A stretch of 64,000 nt of DNA from Tamlana sp. I1 (GTDB lineage: Bacteria > Bacteroidota > Bacteroidia > Flavobacteriales > Flavobacteriaceae): assembly GCF_015355625.1 (NCBI RefSeq), contig NZ_JACLAF010000011.1:62001-126000 (forward strand), in the 5' to 3' direction. The position numbers and the translations under genes were made by a program. Below are positions 55,094 to 61,584 of this stretch, one piece after another. The notes beneath the pieces were generated by a model that was not told the origin of the DNA, searched no databases, and saw nothing but the letters and a program-made list of their open reading frames with translations. Numbering within the stretch: position 1 is the stretch's first letter; every line of letters starts with the position of its first letter.

Positions 55094-55429
55094 TTAAAAA
55101 GTTGAGGTTTTCTTGTTTCCTAAAAGGTCTTTTTGAACTGTTTTAGTGGATGCGAATACCATTTCTGACACGTCAATAAGTATTTCCTTTACCATTTTTT
55201 TGTTTTGATTATTTAAGGTGTACCATTCTGCAAATAATCTTCTTTTTTCTAAAAGGCGCTGACTTCTGTTCATCTTTTCAAGTTTTTGATTTAGTTTTTC
55301 TGTTTTCAGATATTTATTAAAATCTTTGTGTAACTCTATAATTAGCTGAAATTGTTTCATTAACAATTCTGGAGTTGTATTTAGATTGTATTTATCGATG
55401 TACTGTTGTGCTGATTTTTTTATCTCCAT
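55094..55429 (-). CDS. Small helical protein of unknown function
   Basis: A 111-residue highly charged protein (MEIKKSAQQYIDKYNLNTTP...). The open frame begins 33 codons earlier, but the ATG at 55429 is preferred because the longer version would overlap the start region of the opposite gene at 55449. Helices with many Lys and Arg (EKLNQKLEKMNRSQRLLEKR) dominate; FASTKTVQKDL near the C-terminus could be a helix-turn element. No family is recognised. Confidence 0.5.
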   Translation of the reverse strand: MEIKKSAQQYIDKYNLNTTPELLMKQFQLIIELHKDFNKYLKTEKLNQKLEKMNRSQRLLEKRRLFAEWYTLNNQNKKMVKEILIDVSEMVFASTKTVQKDLLGNKKTSTF

Positions 55430-55434
55430 TTTAG

Positions 55435-55442
55435 TTAACTTT
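55435..55442 (+). promoter_or_regulatory. -7 promoter element (TAACTTTG) of the gene at 55449
   Basis: TAACTTTG lies 6 bp before the ATG at 55449, within the start region of the opposite gene. Confidence 0.45.
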
Positions 55443-55448
55443 GTAATT

Positions 55449-55679
55449 ATGAAAACTATATTTGACTTCAATCCCTCTGAAAATGAACTGAATGATTTAT
55501 TTTCTAACTCGAAAATGAACAAAGACACTTATTTGAGTGAATTCGACTCGCACGCCTATAAATGGGATTTGTGTTTGCTTTTTCATATTCGTAATGATTA
55601 TCAAAACTTAAATGAAACCTTAAGCAAATTAGATCCTTTAACTCGCCAAGATTTCTATAGGACTATTGAGCACACTTAG
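55449..55679 (+). CDS. Small protein of unknown function
   Basis: A 76-residue protein (MKTIFDFNPSENELNDLFSN...). The start follows a TAACTTTG promoter element, which sits just upstream; earlier in-frame starts would precede the promoter. It is transcribed opposite to its neighbours and ends 10 bp before the convergent gene at 55690. Its promoter suggests expression in the integrated state, perhaps as cargo. No domain is recognised. Confidence 0.5.
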   Translation: MKTIFDFNPSENELNDLFSNSKMNKDTYLSEFDSHAYKWDLCLLFHIRNDYQNLNETLSKLDPLTRQDFYRTIEHT

Positions 55680-55689
55680 AATTTAATAT

Positions 55690-56019
55690 CTAGCCTTCAC
55701 TTGGCCAATAAATCTCACAAATACAATCATTAACACCAAAATCATATAGCTTTAATAAGCTATCCCCTTCTTTTAAAGGAATACTCTTAATCAGTTCTGG
55801 CAGGTTTTTAAATGGCCTGTATTCAAACAACCGTACTATATTTAATAACTGTTTGCTATGGTAATGATCGAAGTCAGGTAATCTTCTTTTTAGGTATTTA
55901 ATAATATCTAAGTTTTTAGTGTAATACGTTTTTATATCAAAAGAAGAATTGTCTTCACAAGTGTTTGATTCAGCATTTAAATTTTCATCTAACGCGATAT
56001 TTGAAATTTTTGTATTCAT
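55690..56019 (-). CDS. Small protein of unknown function
   Basis: A 109-residue acidic protein without signal peptide. The N-terminal 35 residues are low complexity (ALDENLNAESNTCEDNSS), followed by helices (TKNLDIIKYLKRRLPDFDHY) and a C-terminal strand region (GVNDCICEIYWPSEG). No family is recognised. It lies 21 bp downstream of the gene at 56041 in the same operon. Confidence 0.5.
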   Translation of the reverse strand: MNTKISNIALDENLNAESNTCEDNSSFDIKTYYTKNLDIIKYLKRRLPDFDHYHSKQLLNIVRLFEYRPFKNLPELIKSIPLKEGDSLLKLYDFGVNDCICEIYWPSEG

Positions 56020-56040
56020 GATTTTAAGTTTTAATTGTGG

Positions 56041-56322
56041 TTATTTTTTAAAAAGCGTGTTACTTAATAAATCTATTTTGTTTGAAATTGAATCCAACTT
56101 TAAAAGAATTTCATCTATGCTATTTGAGTGCCTTAAGTCCAAATCAATATACTTTTTAAGTGCTTGTTTTAGATCTGGATAAAACCATCTATCCACAAAT
56201 ACGAAAGGCTCCATTTCTAAAGTCTTTTGATTTTTCTTTTCTCTAGTTTCTGAAAAGACTAAAACCCACGAGTAAAAATCTTTTTCAATTTTGTAATTTT
56301 CTGATAATTCAATTGCTTTCAT
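56041..56322 (-). CDS. Small phage-type protein (DUF5405-like pattern)
   Basis: A 93-residue protein with a short beta N-terminus (YKIEKDFYSWVLVFSETREK) and the pattern FVFVDRWFYPDLKQALKKYI, then a helical tail (SIDEILLKLDSISNKIDLLS). This order (W-V-L strand, charged turn, Y/W-Y-P-x-L-x-x-AL) resembles small early phage proteins such as DUF5405, but the match is by eye only. Second gene of the minus-strand operon from the divergent promoter at 56601. Confidence 0.55.
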   Translation of the reverse strand: MKAIELSENYKIEKDFYSWVLVFSETREKKNQKTLEMEPFVFVDRWFYPDLKQALKKYIDLDLRHSNSIDEILLKLDSISNKIDLLSNTLFKK

Positions 56323-56324
56323 AA

Positions 56325-56567
56325 TTATAAATATTCAATTTTTATAGATCCTGATGCTATTCCATTAGATATGTTAAAAGTATTCCAGGGCTTAACCTCG
56401 AAATTATTTTCATCTTCTTTAGCTTCGAAATGCTTTAATGCTTTCTGAAGCTTATAAACCCCCCAAGCTTTTTTTAAACAAGTTGAAAATGATTCTCCTG
56501 TTCTTTTCTTTGCTGCGTGTGCTGCCTTAAAGATTTTACTTCTAAATGATTTTAATATGCTTTTCAT
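56325..56567 (-). CDS. Small basic phage/plasmid-type protein
   Basis: An 80-residue protein. The open frame reaches 56612, but the -7 promoter element at 56601-56608 overlaps that start, so ATG 56567 (MKSILKSFRSKIFKAAHAAK) is the start. The segment FKAAHAAKKRTGESFSTCLK, then KAWGVYKLQKALKHF, is a motif shared by small helical proteins of many phages and plasmids (K-x-A-H/W...S-x-x-L-K-x-A-W); their role is unknown. It is the first gene of the operon divergent from the XRE repressor, the place of early lytic or cargo genes. Confidence 0.6.
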   Translation of the reverse strand: MKSILKSFRSKIFKAAHAAKKRTGESFSTCLKKAWGVYKLQKALKHFEAKEDENNFEVKPWNTFNISNGIASGSIKIEYL

Positions 56568-56600
56568 AATTATTATACTTATTTGTTTAACTTTCTTATG

Positions 56601-56693
56601 CAAATATAACACATAAATATAATAACAAGCAAATTTAATTAAACTTTTTTGTGTAATATTTTGTAATTAATTATACAATTATGTTTAACTTTG
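56601..56693. promoter_or_regulatory. Divergent control region: back-to-back promoters with an operator-like dyad
   Basis: Minus-strand -7 TATATTTG at 56601-56608 serves the gene at 56567. Plus-strand -7 TAACTTTG at 56686-56693 with -33 TTTTG at 56659-56663 (22-bp spacing) serves the XRE gene at 56711. A dyad TTGTA-N8-TACAA (56661-56678) covers the -33 and spacer of the repressor promoter. This is the layout of a phage-type switch. Confidence 0.65.
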
Positions 56694-56710
56694 ATAAAAA
56701 ATATAATATC

Positions 56711-56971
56711 ATGCTTAGAATAAAACAGATTTTAAAAGATCAAGGCAAAACACAAAAGGACCTAGCTAAAGATTTAGATATGACCCCTATAGGAGTGAAT
56801 AAGCTTATAAAAGGAAATCCAACTTTAGAGACGTTGCATAAAATTGCAAAGGCTTTAGGCGTTGAGGTTATCGATTTATTTGAGAAAAAAACATCAGATA
56901 CGGCTAAAGTAATTTACATTAAAGAAGATGGAAAATTTAAGCCGGTAGGATGTTTGGATAAATTACAATAA
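56711..56971 (+). CDS. XRE-family (Cro/CI-like) transcriptional regulator
   Basis: An 86-residue repressor-type protein. The open frame starts at 56681, but the promoter (-7 at 56686-56693) lies inside that part, so ATG 56711 (MLRIKQILKDQGKTQKDLAK) is the start. The helix-turn-helix runs through QKDLAKDLDMTPIGVNKLIK and is followed by the usual helix GNPTLETLHKIAKALGVEVI; a short tail follows. It is probably the element's maintenance regulator. By location it could also bind the TGTGCACA sites. Confidence 0.88.
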   Translation: MLRIKQILKDQGKTQKDLAKDLDMTPIGVNKLIKGNPTLETLHKIAKALGVEVIDLFEKKTSDTAKVIYIKEDGKFKPVGCLDKLQ

Positions 56972-57000
56972 TGCAAGTTAGTACGATCGTAGAAGTTTTG

Positions 57001-57008
57001 TATCTTTG
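57001..57008 (+). promoter_or_regulatory. -7 promoter element (TATCTTTG) of a candidate small RNA
   Basis: TATCTTTG matches TAnnTTTG; no open frame starts downstream and a terminator lies 46 bp further on. The -33 region is weak. Confidence 0.4.
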
Positions 57009-57080
57009 TTTTATTCTACTATGTAGCCATAGGCAGAATATTTGAACAATTAGAGAGGGTTTTATACCCTCTTTTTTTAT
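57009..57080 (+). ncRNA. Candidate small RNA next to attR
   Basis: Between the -7 element and a terminator lies about 70 nt with no coding capacity. It can fold into one hairpin: ATTCT and CTATG (57013-57017, 57019-57023) pair with CATAG and AGAAT (57028-57032, 57035-57039), around loop TAGC. The transcript would end with the terminator hairpin at 57054-57078. The unit is inside the mobile element, 80 bp from attR. Support is structural only; function is unknown. It might instead be just the leader and terminator after the XRE gene. Confidence 0.4.
57054..57078 (+). terminator. Rho-independent terminator near the right end of the element
   Basis: Perfect seven-base stem AGAGGGT / ACCCTCT around loop TTTAT, followed by T6. 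It would also insulate the element from the tRNA locus. Confidence 0.85.
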
Positions 57081-57081
57081 A

Positions 57082-57100
57082 AGTGCACAATATGTGCACA
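57082..57100. promoter_or_regulatory. Two GTGCACA sites near attR
   Basis: AGTGCACA (57082-57089) and TGTGCACA (57093-57100) are spaced 11 bp start to start (one helical turn). The same palindrome occurs twice near the left end (42459, 42481) and once at 48792. Repeated sites at both ends suggest recombinase arm or regulator binding. Confidence 0.5.
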
Positions 57101-57156
57101 ATTCTAAAGACGGTTAAAGTGTACTTATTTAATTATCAAAGTATTATGAAGTTGTA

Positions 57157-57171
57157 AAGTGCGCACGAGAA
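57157..57171. repeat. attR: right copy of the 15-bp direct repeat
   Basis: AAGTGCGCACGAGAA overlapping the 3' terminal 12 nt of tRNA-Leu, so the tRNA stays intact after integration. Confidence 0.85.
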
Positions 57172-57244
57172 GATTCGAACTTCCACATCCTAAACGGATA
57201 CTGGCCCCTCAAGCCAGCGCGTCTACCAATTCCGCCACGTGCGC
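57160..57244 (-). tRNA. tRNA-Leu (GAG)
   Basis: The minus strand folds into a class II tRNA of 85 nt. Acceptor arms GCGCACG / CGTGCGC, D-arm region TGGCGGAATTGGTAGACGC, anticodon stem CTGGC / GCCAG with loop TTGAGGG (anticodon GAG), a long variable arm (TATCCGTTTAGGATG), and T arm with TTCGAAT. Discriminator A73; no CCA is encoded. The element is integrated at its 3' end. A TATATTTG promoter element precedes it at 57258-57265. Confidence 0.95.
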
Positions 57245-57257
57245 TTAATTTAGTGCG

Positions 57258-57265
57258 CAAATATA
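57258..57265 (-). promoter_or_regulatory. -7 promoter element (TATATTTG) of tRNA-Leu
   Basis: Minus-strand TATATTTG lies 13 bp upstream of the tRNA 5' end. Confidence 0.6.
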
Positions 57266-57378
57266 CTGAAGTTTTAAGTGCTATATAAATTTGTTTAAAT
57301 TTTTTTTGAAATTCTAATTTGGGCGAGCCATTTAAAATAAAGGGTTACATTTAAGTATAACAAATCGCATCCTAAATC

Positions 57379-57699
57379 ATGTATACAATTCATATAGAAG
57401 ATAGCAATGGTGTCATGCATAACTTAAATTTTGAACCCAACACCACTCAAAATTTAATGGTTTTTATAGCAGATACATTGGCAGAAGAAATTGGCGACTG
57501 TAGGGGTAGGGCTTGGTGTGGAACCTGTATGATTCAACTAATGGATGGCGATTATACAAGTGAAAAAATAGGAGACGAGCAGCTTATTTTAAATCAATTT
57601 CCAGATATTCCTAATACGCGTTTAGCCTGTCAAGTTTTTTTAAGTGTTGGTTTGCATAATACAACTTGGAAGGTTTTAGACTCGCGACAGTTTATCTAG
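57379..57699 (+). CDS. 2Fe-2S ferredoxin
   Basis: A 106-residue electron carrier of the adrenodoxin-like vertebrate/bacterial type. The cluster ligands are seen in GDCRGRAWCGTCMIQL (C-x5-C-x2-C) and RLACQVF for the fourth Cys. The preceding ITDNLMVFIADT-like part and DGDYTSEKIGDEQLILN fit the family. It is the first chromosomal gene right of the element and is read away from the tRNA. Its reductase partner is not in the window, so the pathway is unknown. Confidence 0.9.
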   Translation: MYTIHIEDSNGVMHNLNFEPNTTQNLMVFIADTLAEEIGDCRGRAWCGTCMIQLMDGDYTSEKIGDEQLILNQFPDIPNTRLACQVFLSVGLHNTTWKVLDSRQFI

Positions 57700-57711
57700 T
57701 TTCTTAAATTA

Positions 57712-58191
57712 TTAATTAAACAATAAAAAGCCATGGCAACCAGCTACGGCACCAGCAGTTGTTATTAAACTTAAAATTAATAAAACCCAATGCGCCATGT
57801 GCATAATATTGAATGTTTTTTCAGGGTTTTTTTCGGCATATTTTTTAAATACTTTATGAAGAAATAGAGGTTCGAATATGTAAAGAATTAAAGTAAAAAG
57901 AATCCAGACTAAAGTCATGGCATGAATCCACCAAAAACGCAGTTCTAAATACCGATGCCAACCATCTAAAACATAAAGCATATAAAAACCAGAAAGCCCC
58001 GTTAAAAGTGTTGTTATTTTAGCTTGTATGGCAAATTTACCTTCAATAGTTTCAAAAGTTTTAATTTGATCTTCTTTTGAAGTCATGCGTTTCACAGAAG
58101 GAATAATAACCGTAGTAACCATAGCAACTCCGCCAATCCATAAAATTACAGCTATAACATGAACAACTCTTGCAATAACTAATTCTTCCAT
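57712..58191 (-). CDS. CopD-like integral membrane protein
   Basis: A 159-residue protein with four hydrophobic helices (about 5-30, 55-75, 85-110, 130-155). Conserved histidines in HVIAVILWIGGVAMVTTVII and WWIHAMTLVW are typical of CopD/DUF2269-type proteins that may bind heme or copper. The frame extends 13 codons, but a TACCTTTG promoter element (58217-58224) overlaps it; ATG 58191 (MEELVIARVVHVIAV) is therefore the start. Function uncertain. Confidence 0.75.
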   Translation of the reverse strand: MEELVIARVVHVIAVILWIGGVAMVTTVIIPSVKRMTSKEDQIKTFETIEGKFAIQAKITTLLTGLSGFYMLYVLDGWHRYLELRFWWIHAMTLVWILFTLILYIFEPLFLHKVFKKYAEKNPEKTFNIMHMAHWVLLILSLITTAGAVAGCHGFLLFN

Positions 58192-58216
58192 AAATAAAAT
58201 TTTATAGGGTGTGTAA

Positions 58217-58224
58217 CAAAGGTA
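58217..58224 (-). promoter_or_regulatory. -7 promoter element (TACCTTTG) of the CopD-like gene
   Basis: Minus-strand TACCTTTG, 25 bp before the ATG at 58191. It decides the start of that gene. Confidence 0.55.
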
Positions 58225-58255
58225 AAACAATTGTAATCATCAATCTAAGCTCCAG

Positions 58256-59344
58256 TCATTCATAACTAAGCTGTTCAAAACTTTCAAAATCAGTTTCATT
58301 ACGTTCGTTAAATATTGCGTTTTCTTTGGTAAGAATATCTATAGGCGAATAAATCTTGTTTTTGGGTATTTTGTTCTTTACCAAAAAATCACTCATTAAA
58401 TGAATCGATTCATAGCCTTGTTCAAAAGGTTTTTGAGAAATTAAAAAGGCAACTTGATCTGTTGCTAAACTTTCAATGTTTTGCTTGGTGTTATCAAAGC
58501 CTATTATTTGGAGCTTAGCTAAATAATTACTATTAATAGCGTTAGCAATAGTAGCTACCCGACTGGAAGGAACAAATACACCTTTTATTTCTTGGTGTTC
58601 CTCTAAAAACGAATTTATTTTTTTTTCAATGCTAGCATCATTATTAAAACCATCAATACTTAAGGTTAAAACTTTATTTTTAATGTTATTTTTTATGAAA
58701 TAATCATTAAAACCTTCAATTCTTCTTGATATAGCATGGTAGTTTGTTAGGTTTAATCTGGCATGTACTACTAAAGTCGAGGTATTTTTGCCTAAGCTTA
58801 AATGCATTAATTTGCCAGCAACATAACCACCCATATAAGAATCTTGACCAATAAATGAGATGTTATTAAAACCATCTAAATCAATATTTAGAAACAAATA
58901 CGGAATATTTAATTGCTCTAATTGATTAACAATTTGTTTTGTTTCTGTCATAAAAGTAGGAACAATTATAACAGCTGTTGGGTCAGATTTTATTAAAATA
59001 TTAAATTGTTCCAAGTAGGAGCTAGGATCAAATTGATTAAAAAAATAATTTTCAACGTCAACCCCATAATTTTCAACTTCATCTTTAGCTTTTAAAATTC
59101 CTAAATATGGCGATTTCCAGAATACATTATTTGTGTCGAAGTTAGGGGTTAGGGTTAAAATTTTAAATTTGTTTTTCATGGCAAGTGCCCGTGCAACGGG
59201 ATTTACCTTGAAATTATGTTTTTCTAAAATTTTTTCTACTTTTTCTTTCGTTTTTTGAGATACACCACCTCTGTCATGTAATACCCTATCTACAGTTCCT
59301 TCTGAAACTTGAGCTTCTTTTGCAATATCTTTTATTGTAATCAT
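58256..59344 (-). CDS. LacI-family transcriptional regulator of the glucuronate operon
   Basis: A 362-residue regulator. The LacI HTH is at residues about 3-24 (IKDIAKEAQVSEGTVDRVLH) followed by the hinge helix region NPVARALAMKN. The sugar-binding periplasmic-type domain (about 62-340) carries SYLEQFNILIKSDPTAVIIV, SFIGQDSYMGGYVAGKLMHL and IIGFDNTKQNIESLATDQVA. It faces the hexuronate catabolic operon, with two palindromes in the 214-bp gap. It therefore likely represses that operon and is released by a hexuronate or pathway intermediate. A TATATTTG element at 59412-59419 serves the gene itself. Confidence 0.9.
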   Translation of the reverse strand: MITIKDIAKEAQVSEGTVDRVLHDRGGVSQKTKEKVEKILEKHNFKVNPVARALAMKNKFKILTLTPNFDTNNVFWKSPYLGILKAKDEVENYGVDVENYFFNQFDPSSYLEQFNILIKSDPTAVIIVPTFMTETKQIVNQLEQLNIPYLFLNIDLDGFNNISFIGQDSYMGGYVAGKLMHLSLGKNTSTLVVHARLNLTNYHAISRRIEGFNDYFIKNNIKNKVLTLSIDGFNNDASIEKKINSFLEEHQEIKGVFVPSSRVATIANAINSNYLAKLQIIGFDNTKQNIESLATDQVAFLISQKPFEQGYESIHLMSDFLVKNKIPKNKIYSPIDILTKENAIFNERNETDFESFEQLSYE

Positions 59345-59411
59345 AAAATTATAAGAGGGGGTTGAGCCAATTGAATGTACACTTTTTAGTGCTATAGTCT
59401 TAATTAAAAAT

Positions 59412-59419
59412 CAAATATA
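59412..59419 (-). promoter_or_regulatory. -7 promoter element (TATATTTG) of the LacI-type regulator
   Basis: Minus-strand TATATTTG, 67 bp before the ATG at 59344. The palindrome at 59441-59452 lies where the -33 of this promoter would be, which suggests autoregulation. Confidence 0.55.
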
Positions 59420-59435
59420 AAATTAAAATCCCATA

Positions 59436-59522
59436 TTTTTGTGTGCGCACACGGTTTTTTGATTACTTTTGTTGTAGTACTATTTGTTTTTTTAAAAACA
59501 CATTTCGTGTGCGTACACGAAA
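59436..59522 (+). promoter_or_regulatory. Glucuronate operon promoter with two palindromic operator candidates
   Basis: The -7 element TACTTTTG is at 59464-59471 with -33 TTTTTG at 59436-59441 (22-bp spacing). Operator candidate 1, GTGTGCGCACAC (59441-59452), is a perfect palindrome in the spacer. Operator candidate 2, TTTCGTGT-N4-ACACGAAA (59503-59522), has 8-bp perfect arms and lies downstream of the predicted start. Both share the GTGTGCGnACAC core, and their centres are 66 bp apart. A LacI dimer at both could form a repression loop. Confidence 0.75.
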
Positions 59523-59558
59523 ATAAATATAAATGTTGAATTTTAGAACTAATAAGAG

Positions 59559-60386
59559 ATGAGTAAAGTAGTGGTTTTAACAGGAGCTGGAGGTGTATTA
59601 TGCAGTACGCTAGCTAAAGCATTGGCGAAGCAAGGACATAAAATAGCCGTTTTAGATTTAAAAATAGAGGCCGCAGAACAAGTCGCAAAGGAAATTGAAG
59701 CAGAAGGCGGGACTGCAATTGGTGTTATTGCCAATGTTTTAGAAAATGAATCTTTAGAGGCCGCGAAGTCTAAAATAAATGAAGCACTAGGAAGTGTTGA
59801 TATTTTAGTGAATGGTGCAGGAGGAAATCATCCTCTGGGAACCACTTCAAATCCGTTTTTACAGGAAGGTGATTTATCGAGTAGCGTAGAAGGTTTTAAA
59901 ACCTTTTTCGATTTAGACCCAAAGGGCATTGAGTTTGTTTTCAATTTAAACTTTATTGGCACCTTACTACCAACGCAGGTTTTCGCTAAAGATATGGTTG
60001 GTAAAAAAGGTTGTAGCATTTTAAACATTTCGTCTATGAATGCTTTTACGCCGTTAACAAAAATACCTGCTTACAGTGGTGCGAAAGCAGCGGTTTCAAA
60101 TTTCACACAATGGCTTGCAGTACATTTTTCTAAAGTTGGCATTCGTGTAAATGCGCTTGCGCCAGGGTTTTTCTTAACCGATCAAAACCGAACATTACTT
60201 ACAAATACCGATGGAAGTTTAACACAACGCGGACAACAAATTATAGACCAGACACCCATGGGACGTTATGGCGAACCAGAAGACTTAATAAGCACAACGC
60301 TGTATTTGTGCGACGATGCATCGTCGTTTGTAACAGGAGTAGTTATTCCAATCGATGGCGGATTTAGCGCTTATAGCGGTGTATAA
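59559..60386 (+). CDS. SDR-family oxidoreductase, probable D-mannonate oxidoreductase
   Basis: A 275-residue short-chain dehydrogenase. The Rossmann motif TGAGGVLCSTLAKALAKQG is at residues 8-26, followed by LDLK for the dinucleotide adenine ribose, VNGAGGNH, and the catalytic Ser-Tyr-Lys in SSMNAFTPLTKIPAYSGAKA. The insertion with FLQEGDLSSSVEGFKTFFDL is typical of the SDR subgroup that sits next to UxuA in Bacteroidota. It would reduce fructuronate to mannonate, replacing the classical UxuB, which is of a different family. First gene of the operon. Confidence 0.85.
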   Translation: MSKVVVLTGAGGVLCSTLAKALAKQGHKIAVLDLKIEAAEQVAKEIEAEGGTAIGVIANVLENESLEAAKSKINEALGSVDILVNGAGGNHPLGTTSNPFLQEGDLSSSVEGFKTFFDLDPKGIEFVFNLNFIGTLLPTQVFAKDMVGKKGCSILNISSMNAFTPLTKIPAYSGAKAAVSNFTQWLAVHFSKVGIRVNALAPGFFLTDQNRTLLTNTDGSLTQRGQQIIDQTPMGRYGEPEDLISTTLYLCDDASSFVTGVVIPIDGGFSAYSGV

Positions 60387-60407
60387 AAAAATAATAATTT
60401 AGAAGTT

Positions 60408-61583
60408 ATGGAACAAACATGGAGATGGTACGGACCTAAAGATCCGGTAACCTTATTAGATATTAAGCAAGCAGGTGCAACAGGAATTGTATCGGCATTA
60501 CATCATATTCCTAATGGTATCGTTTGGAATACAGAAGCTATTTTAGAACGTAAAAACACCATTGAACAGGCTGGATTAACATGGAGCGTAGTAGAAAGTA
60601 TTCCGGTTCATGAAACGATTAAAACCCGTTCAGGCGATTTTCAAAAATACATTGAGAATTACAAACAAAGCATAAAGAATTTGGCAGCTTGTGGTATTGG
60701 TATTGTGTGTTATAACTTTATGCCAGTGCTCGATTGGACACGTACCGATTTAAATTATGAGGTTGCCGATGGGTCTAGAGCTTTGCGCTTTGATGCCACG
60801 GCTTTTGCGGCTTTCGAATTGTTTTTATTGCAACGTCCAGGGGCAGAAGCAACTTATACCGAAGCGCAACAAGCGGCTGCGAAAAAATATTTTGAAGGCA
60901 TGACTGATGCCGACAAAACCCAGTTGGTAAACAATATTATAGCAGGGCTTCCTGGTGCCGAAGAGGGGTATACCTTAGAGCAATTTCAAACCGTTTTAGA
61001 TACTTATGCTCATATTGATGCCAAGGTGTTAAAGGCGAATTTAGTAGCTTTTTTAAAGGAGATTATTCCTGTAGCTTCACAAAACGAGGTGCTTATGTGT
61101 ATCCACCCAGACGATCCGCCGTTTCCAATTTTAGGCTTGCCACGTGTAGTAAGTACTGAAGCAGATTATGCGTATTTGTTCGAGCAAGTTCCAAACAGAT
61201 CTAACGGTATTACATTTTGTACAGGGTCTTTAGGCGTTATTGCTTCTAATGATTTGGTTCAAATTTTTAAGCGTTTTGCAGACCGCGTTCATTTTATTCA
61301 TTTAAGAAGTACTCAGCGTGATGCAGCAGGAAACTTTCATGAAGCCAATCATTTAGAAGGCGATGTGCCGATGGTGGATGTGGTAAAATCCATTATTTTA
61401 GAAGAACGTAACCGTAAAACAAAAGGTAAAAATGATTGGAACATCCCTATGCGTCCAGATCACGGTCACCAAATGTTAGATGATTTGAAAAAGAAAACAA
61501 ATCCGGGCTATTCAGGAATTGGACGTTTAAGAGGTCTTGCTGAATTACGTGGTTTGGAATTAGGTATCTCTAAATGCATTTAA
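60408..61583 (+). CDS. uxuA: Mannonate dehydratase
   Basis: A 391-residue metal-dependent enzyme that dehydrates D-mannonate to 2-keto-3-deoxy-D-gluconate. N-terminal [20 protein letters not shown], then [20 protein letters not shown], and catalytic/metal site words [49 protein letters not shown] and [12 protein letters not shown]. Length and motifs match the family. It lies 21 bp after the SDR gene, and its stop nearly touches the uxaC start. Confidence 0.96.
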   Translation: MEQTWRWYGPKDPVTLLDIKQAGATGIVSALHHIPNGIVWNTEAILERKNTIEQAGLTWSVVESIPVHETIKTRSGDFQKYIENYKQSIKNLAACGIGIVCYNFMPVLDWTRTDLNYEVADGSRALRFDATAFAAFELFLLQRPGAEATYTEAQQAAAKKYFEGMTDADKTQLVNNIIAGLPGAEEGYTLEQFQTVLDTYAHIDAKVLKANLVAFLKEIIPVASQNEVLMCIHPDDPPFPILGLPRVVSTEADYAYLFEQVPNRSNGITFCTGSLGVIASNDLVQIFKRFADRVHFIHLRSTQRDAAGNFHEANHLEGDVPMVDVVKSIILEERNRKTKGKNDWNIPMRPDHGHQMLDDLKKKTNPGYSGIGRLRGLAELRGLELGISKCI

Positions 61584-61584
61584 A

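Larger units (their letters stand above)
42317..57171. mobile_element. 14.8-kb integrated element in tRNA-Leu with phage tail genes but no head genes (satellite-like)
   Basis: The segment is bounded by the 15-bp direct repeat AAGTGCGCACGAGAA at 42317-42331 and 57157-57171. The right copy overlaps the 3' end of tRNA-Leu; the left copy is a tRNA-tail fragment. A tyrosine recombinase gene lies next to the left end, as expected. Contents in order: integrase, unknown 440-residue protein, excisionase-like HTH, small wHTH-like protein, nuclease, DUF4373-type replication protein, two small proteins, terminator, 0.8 kb gap, two small proteins, tape-measure protein, tail hub, then opposed small genes and an XRE repressor. 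I see no terminase, portal, capsid, tail-tube, sheath, holin or lysin, nor conjugation genes. That makes a phage satellite or reduced prophage more likely than an ICE or a complete phage. Confidence 0.88.

Noticed and set aside
42317-57171. Integrative conjugative element
   Set aside because: There are no relaxase, coupling protein, TraG/VirB or Tra genes, and the size is too small.
59441-59452. Link between the LacI-region palindromes and the element's TGTGCACA sites
   Set aside because: The cores differ (GTGTGCGCACAC versus TGTGCACA), and the former lies outside the element next to its own regulator gene.
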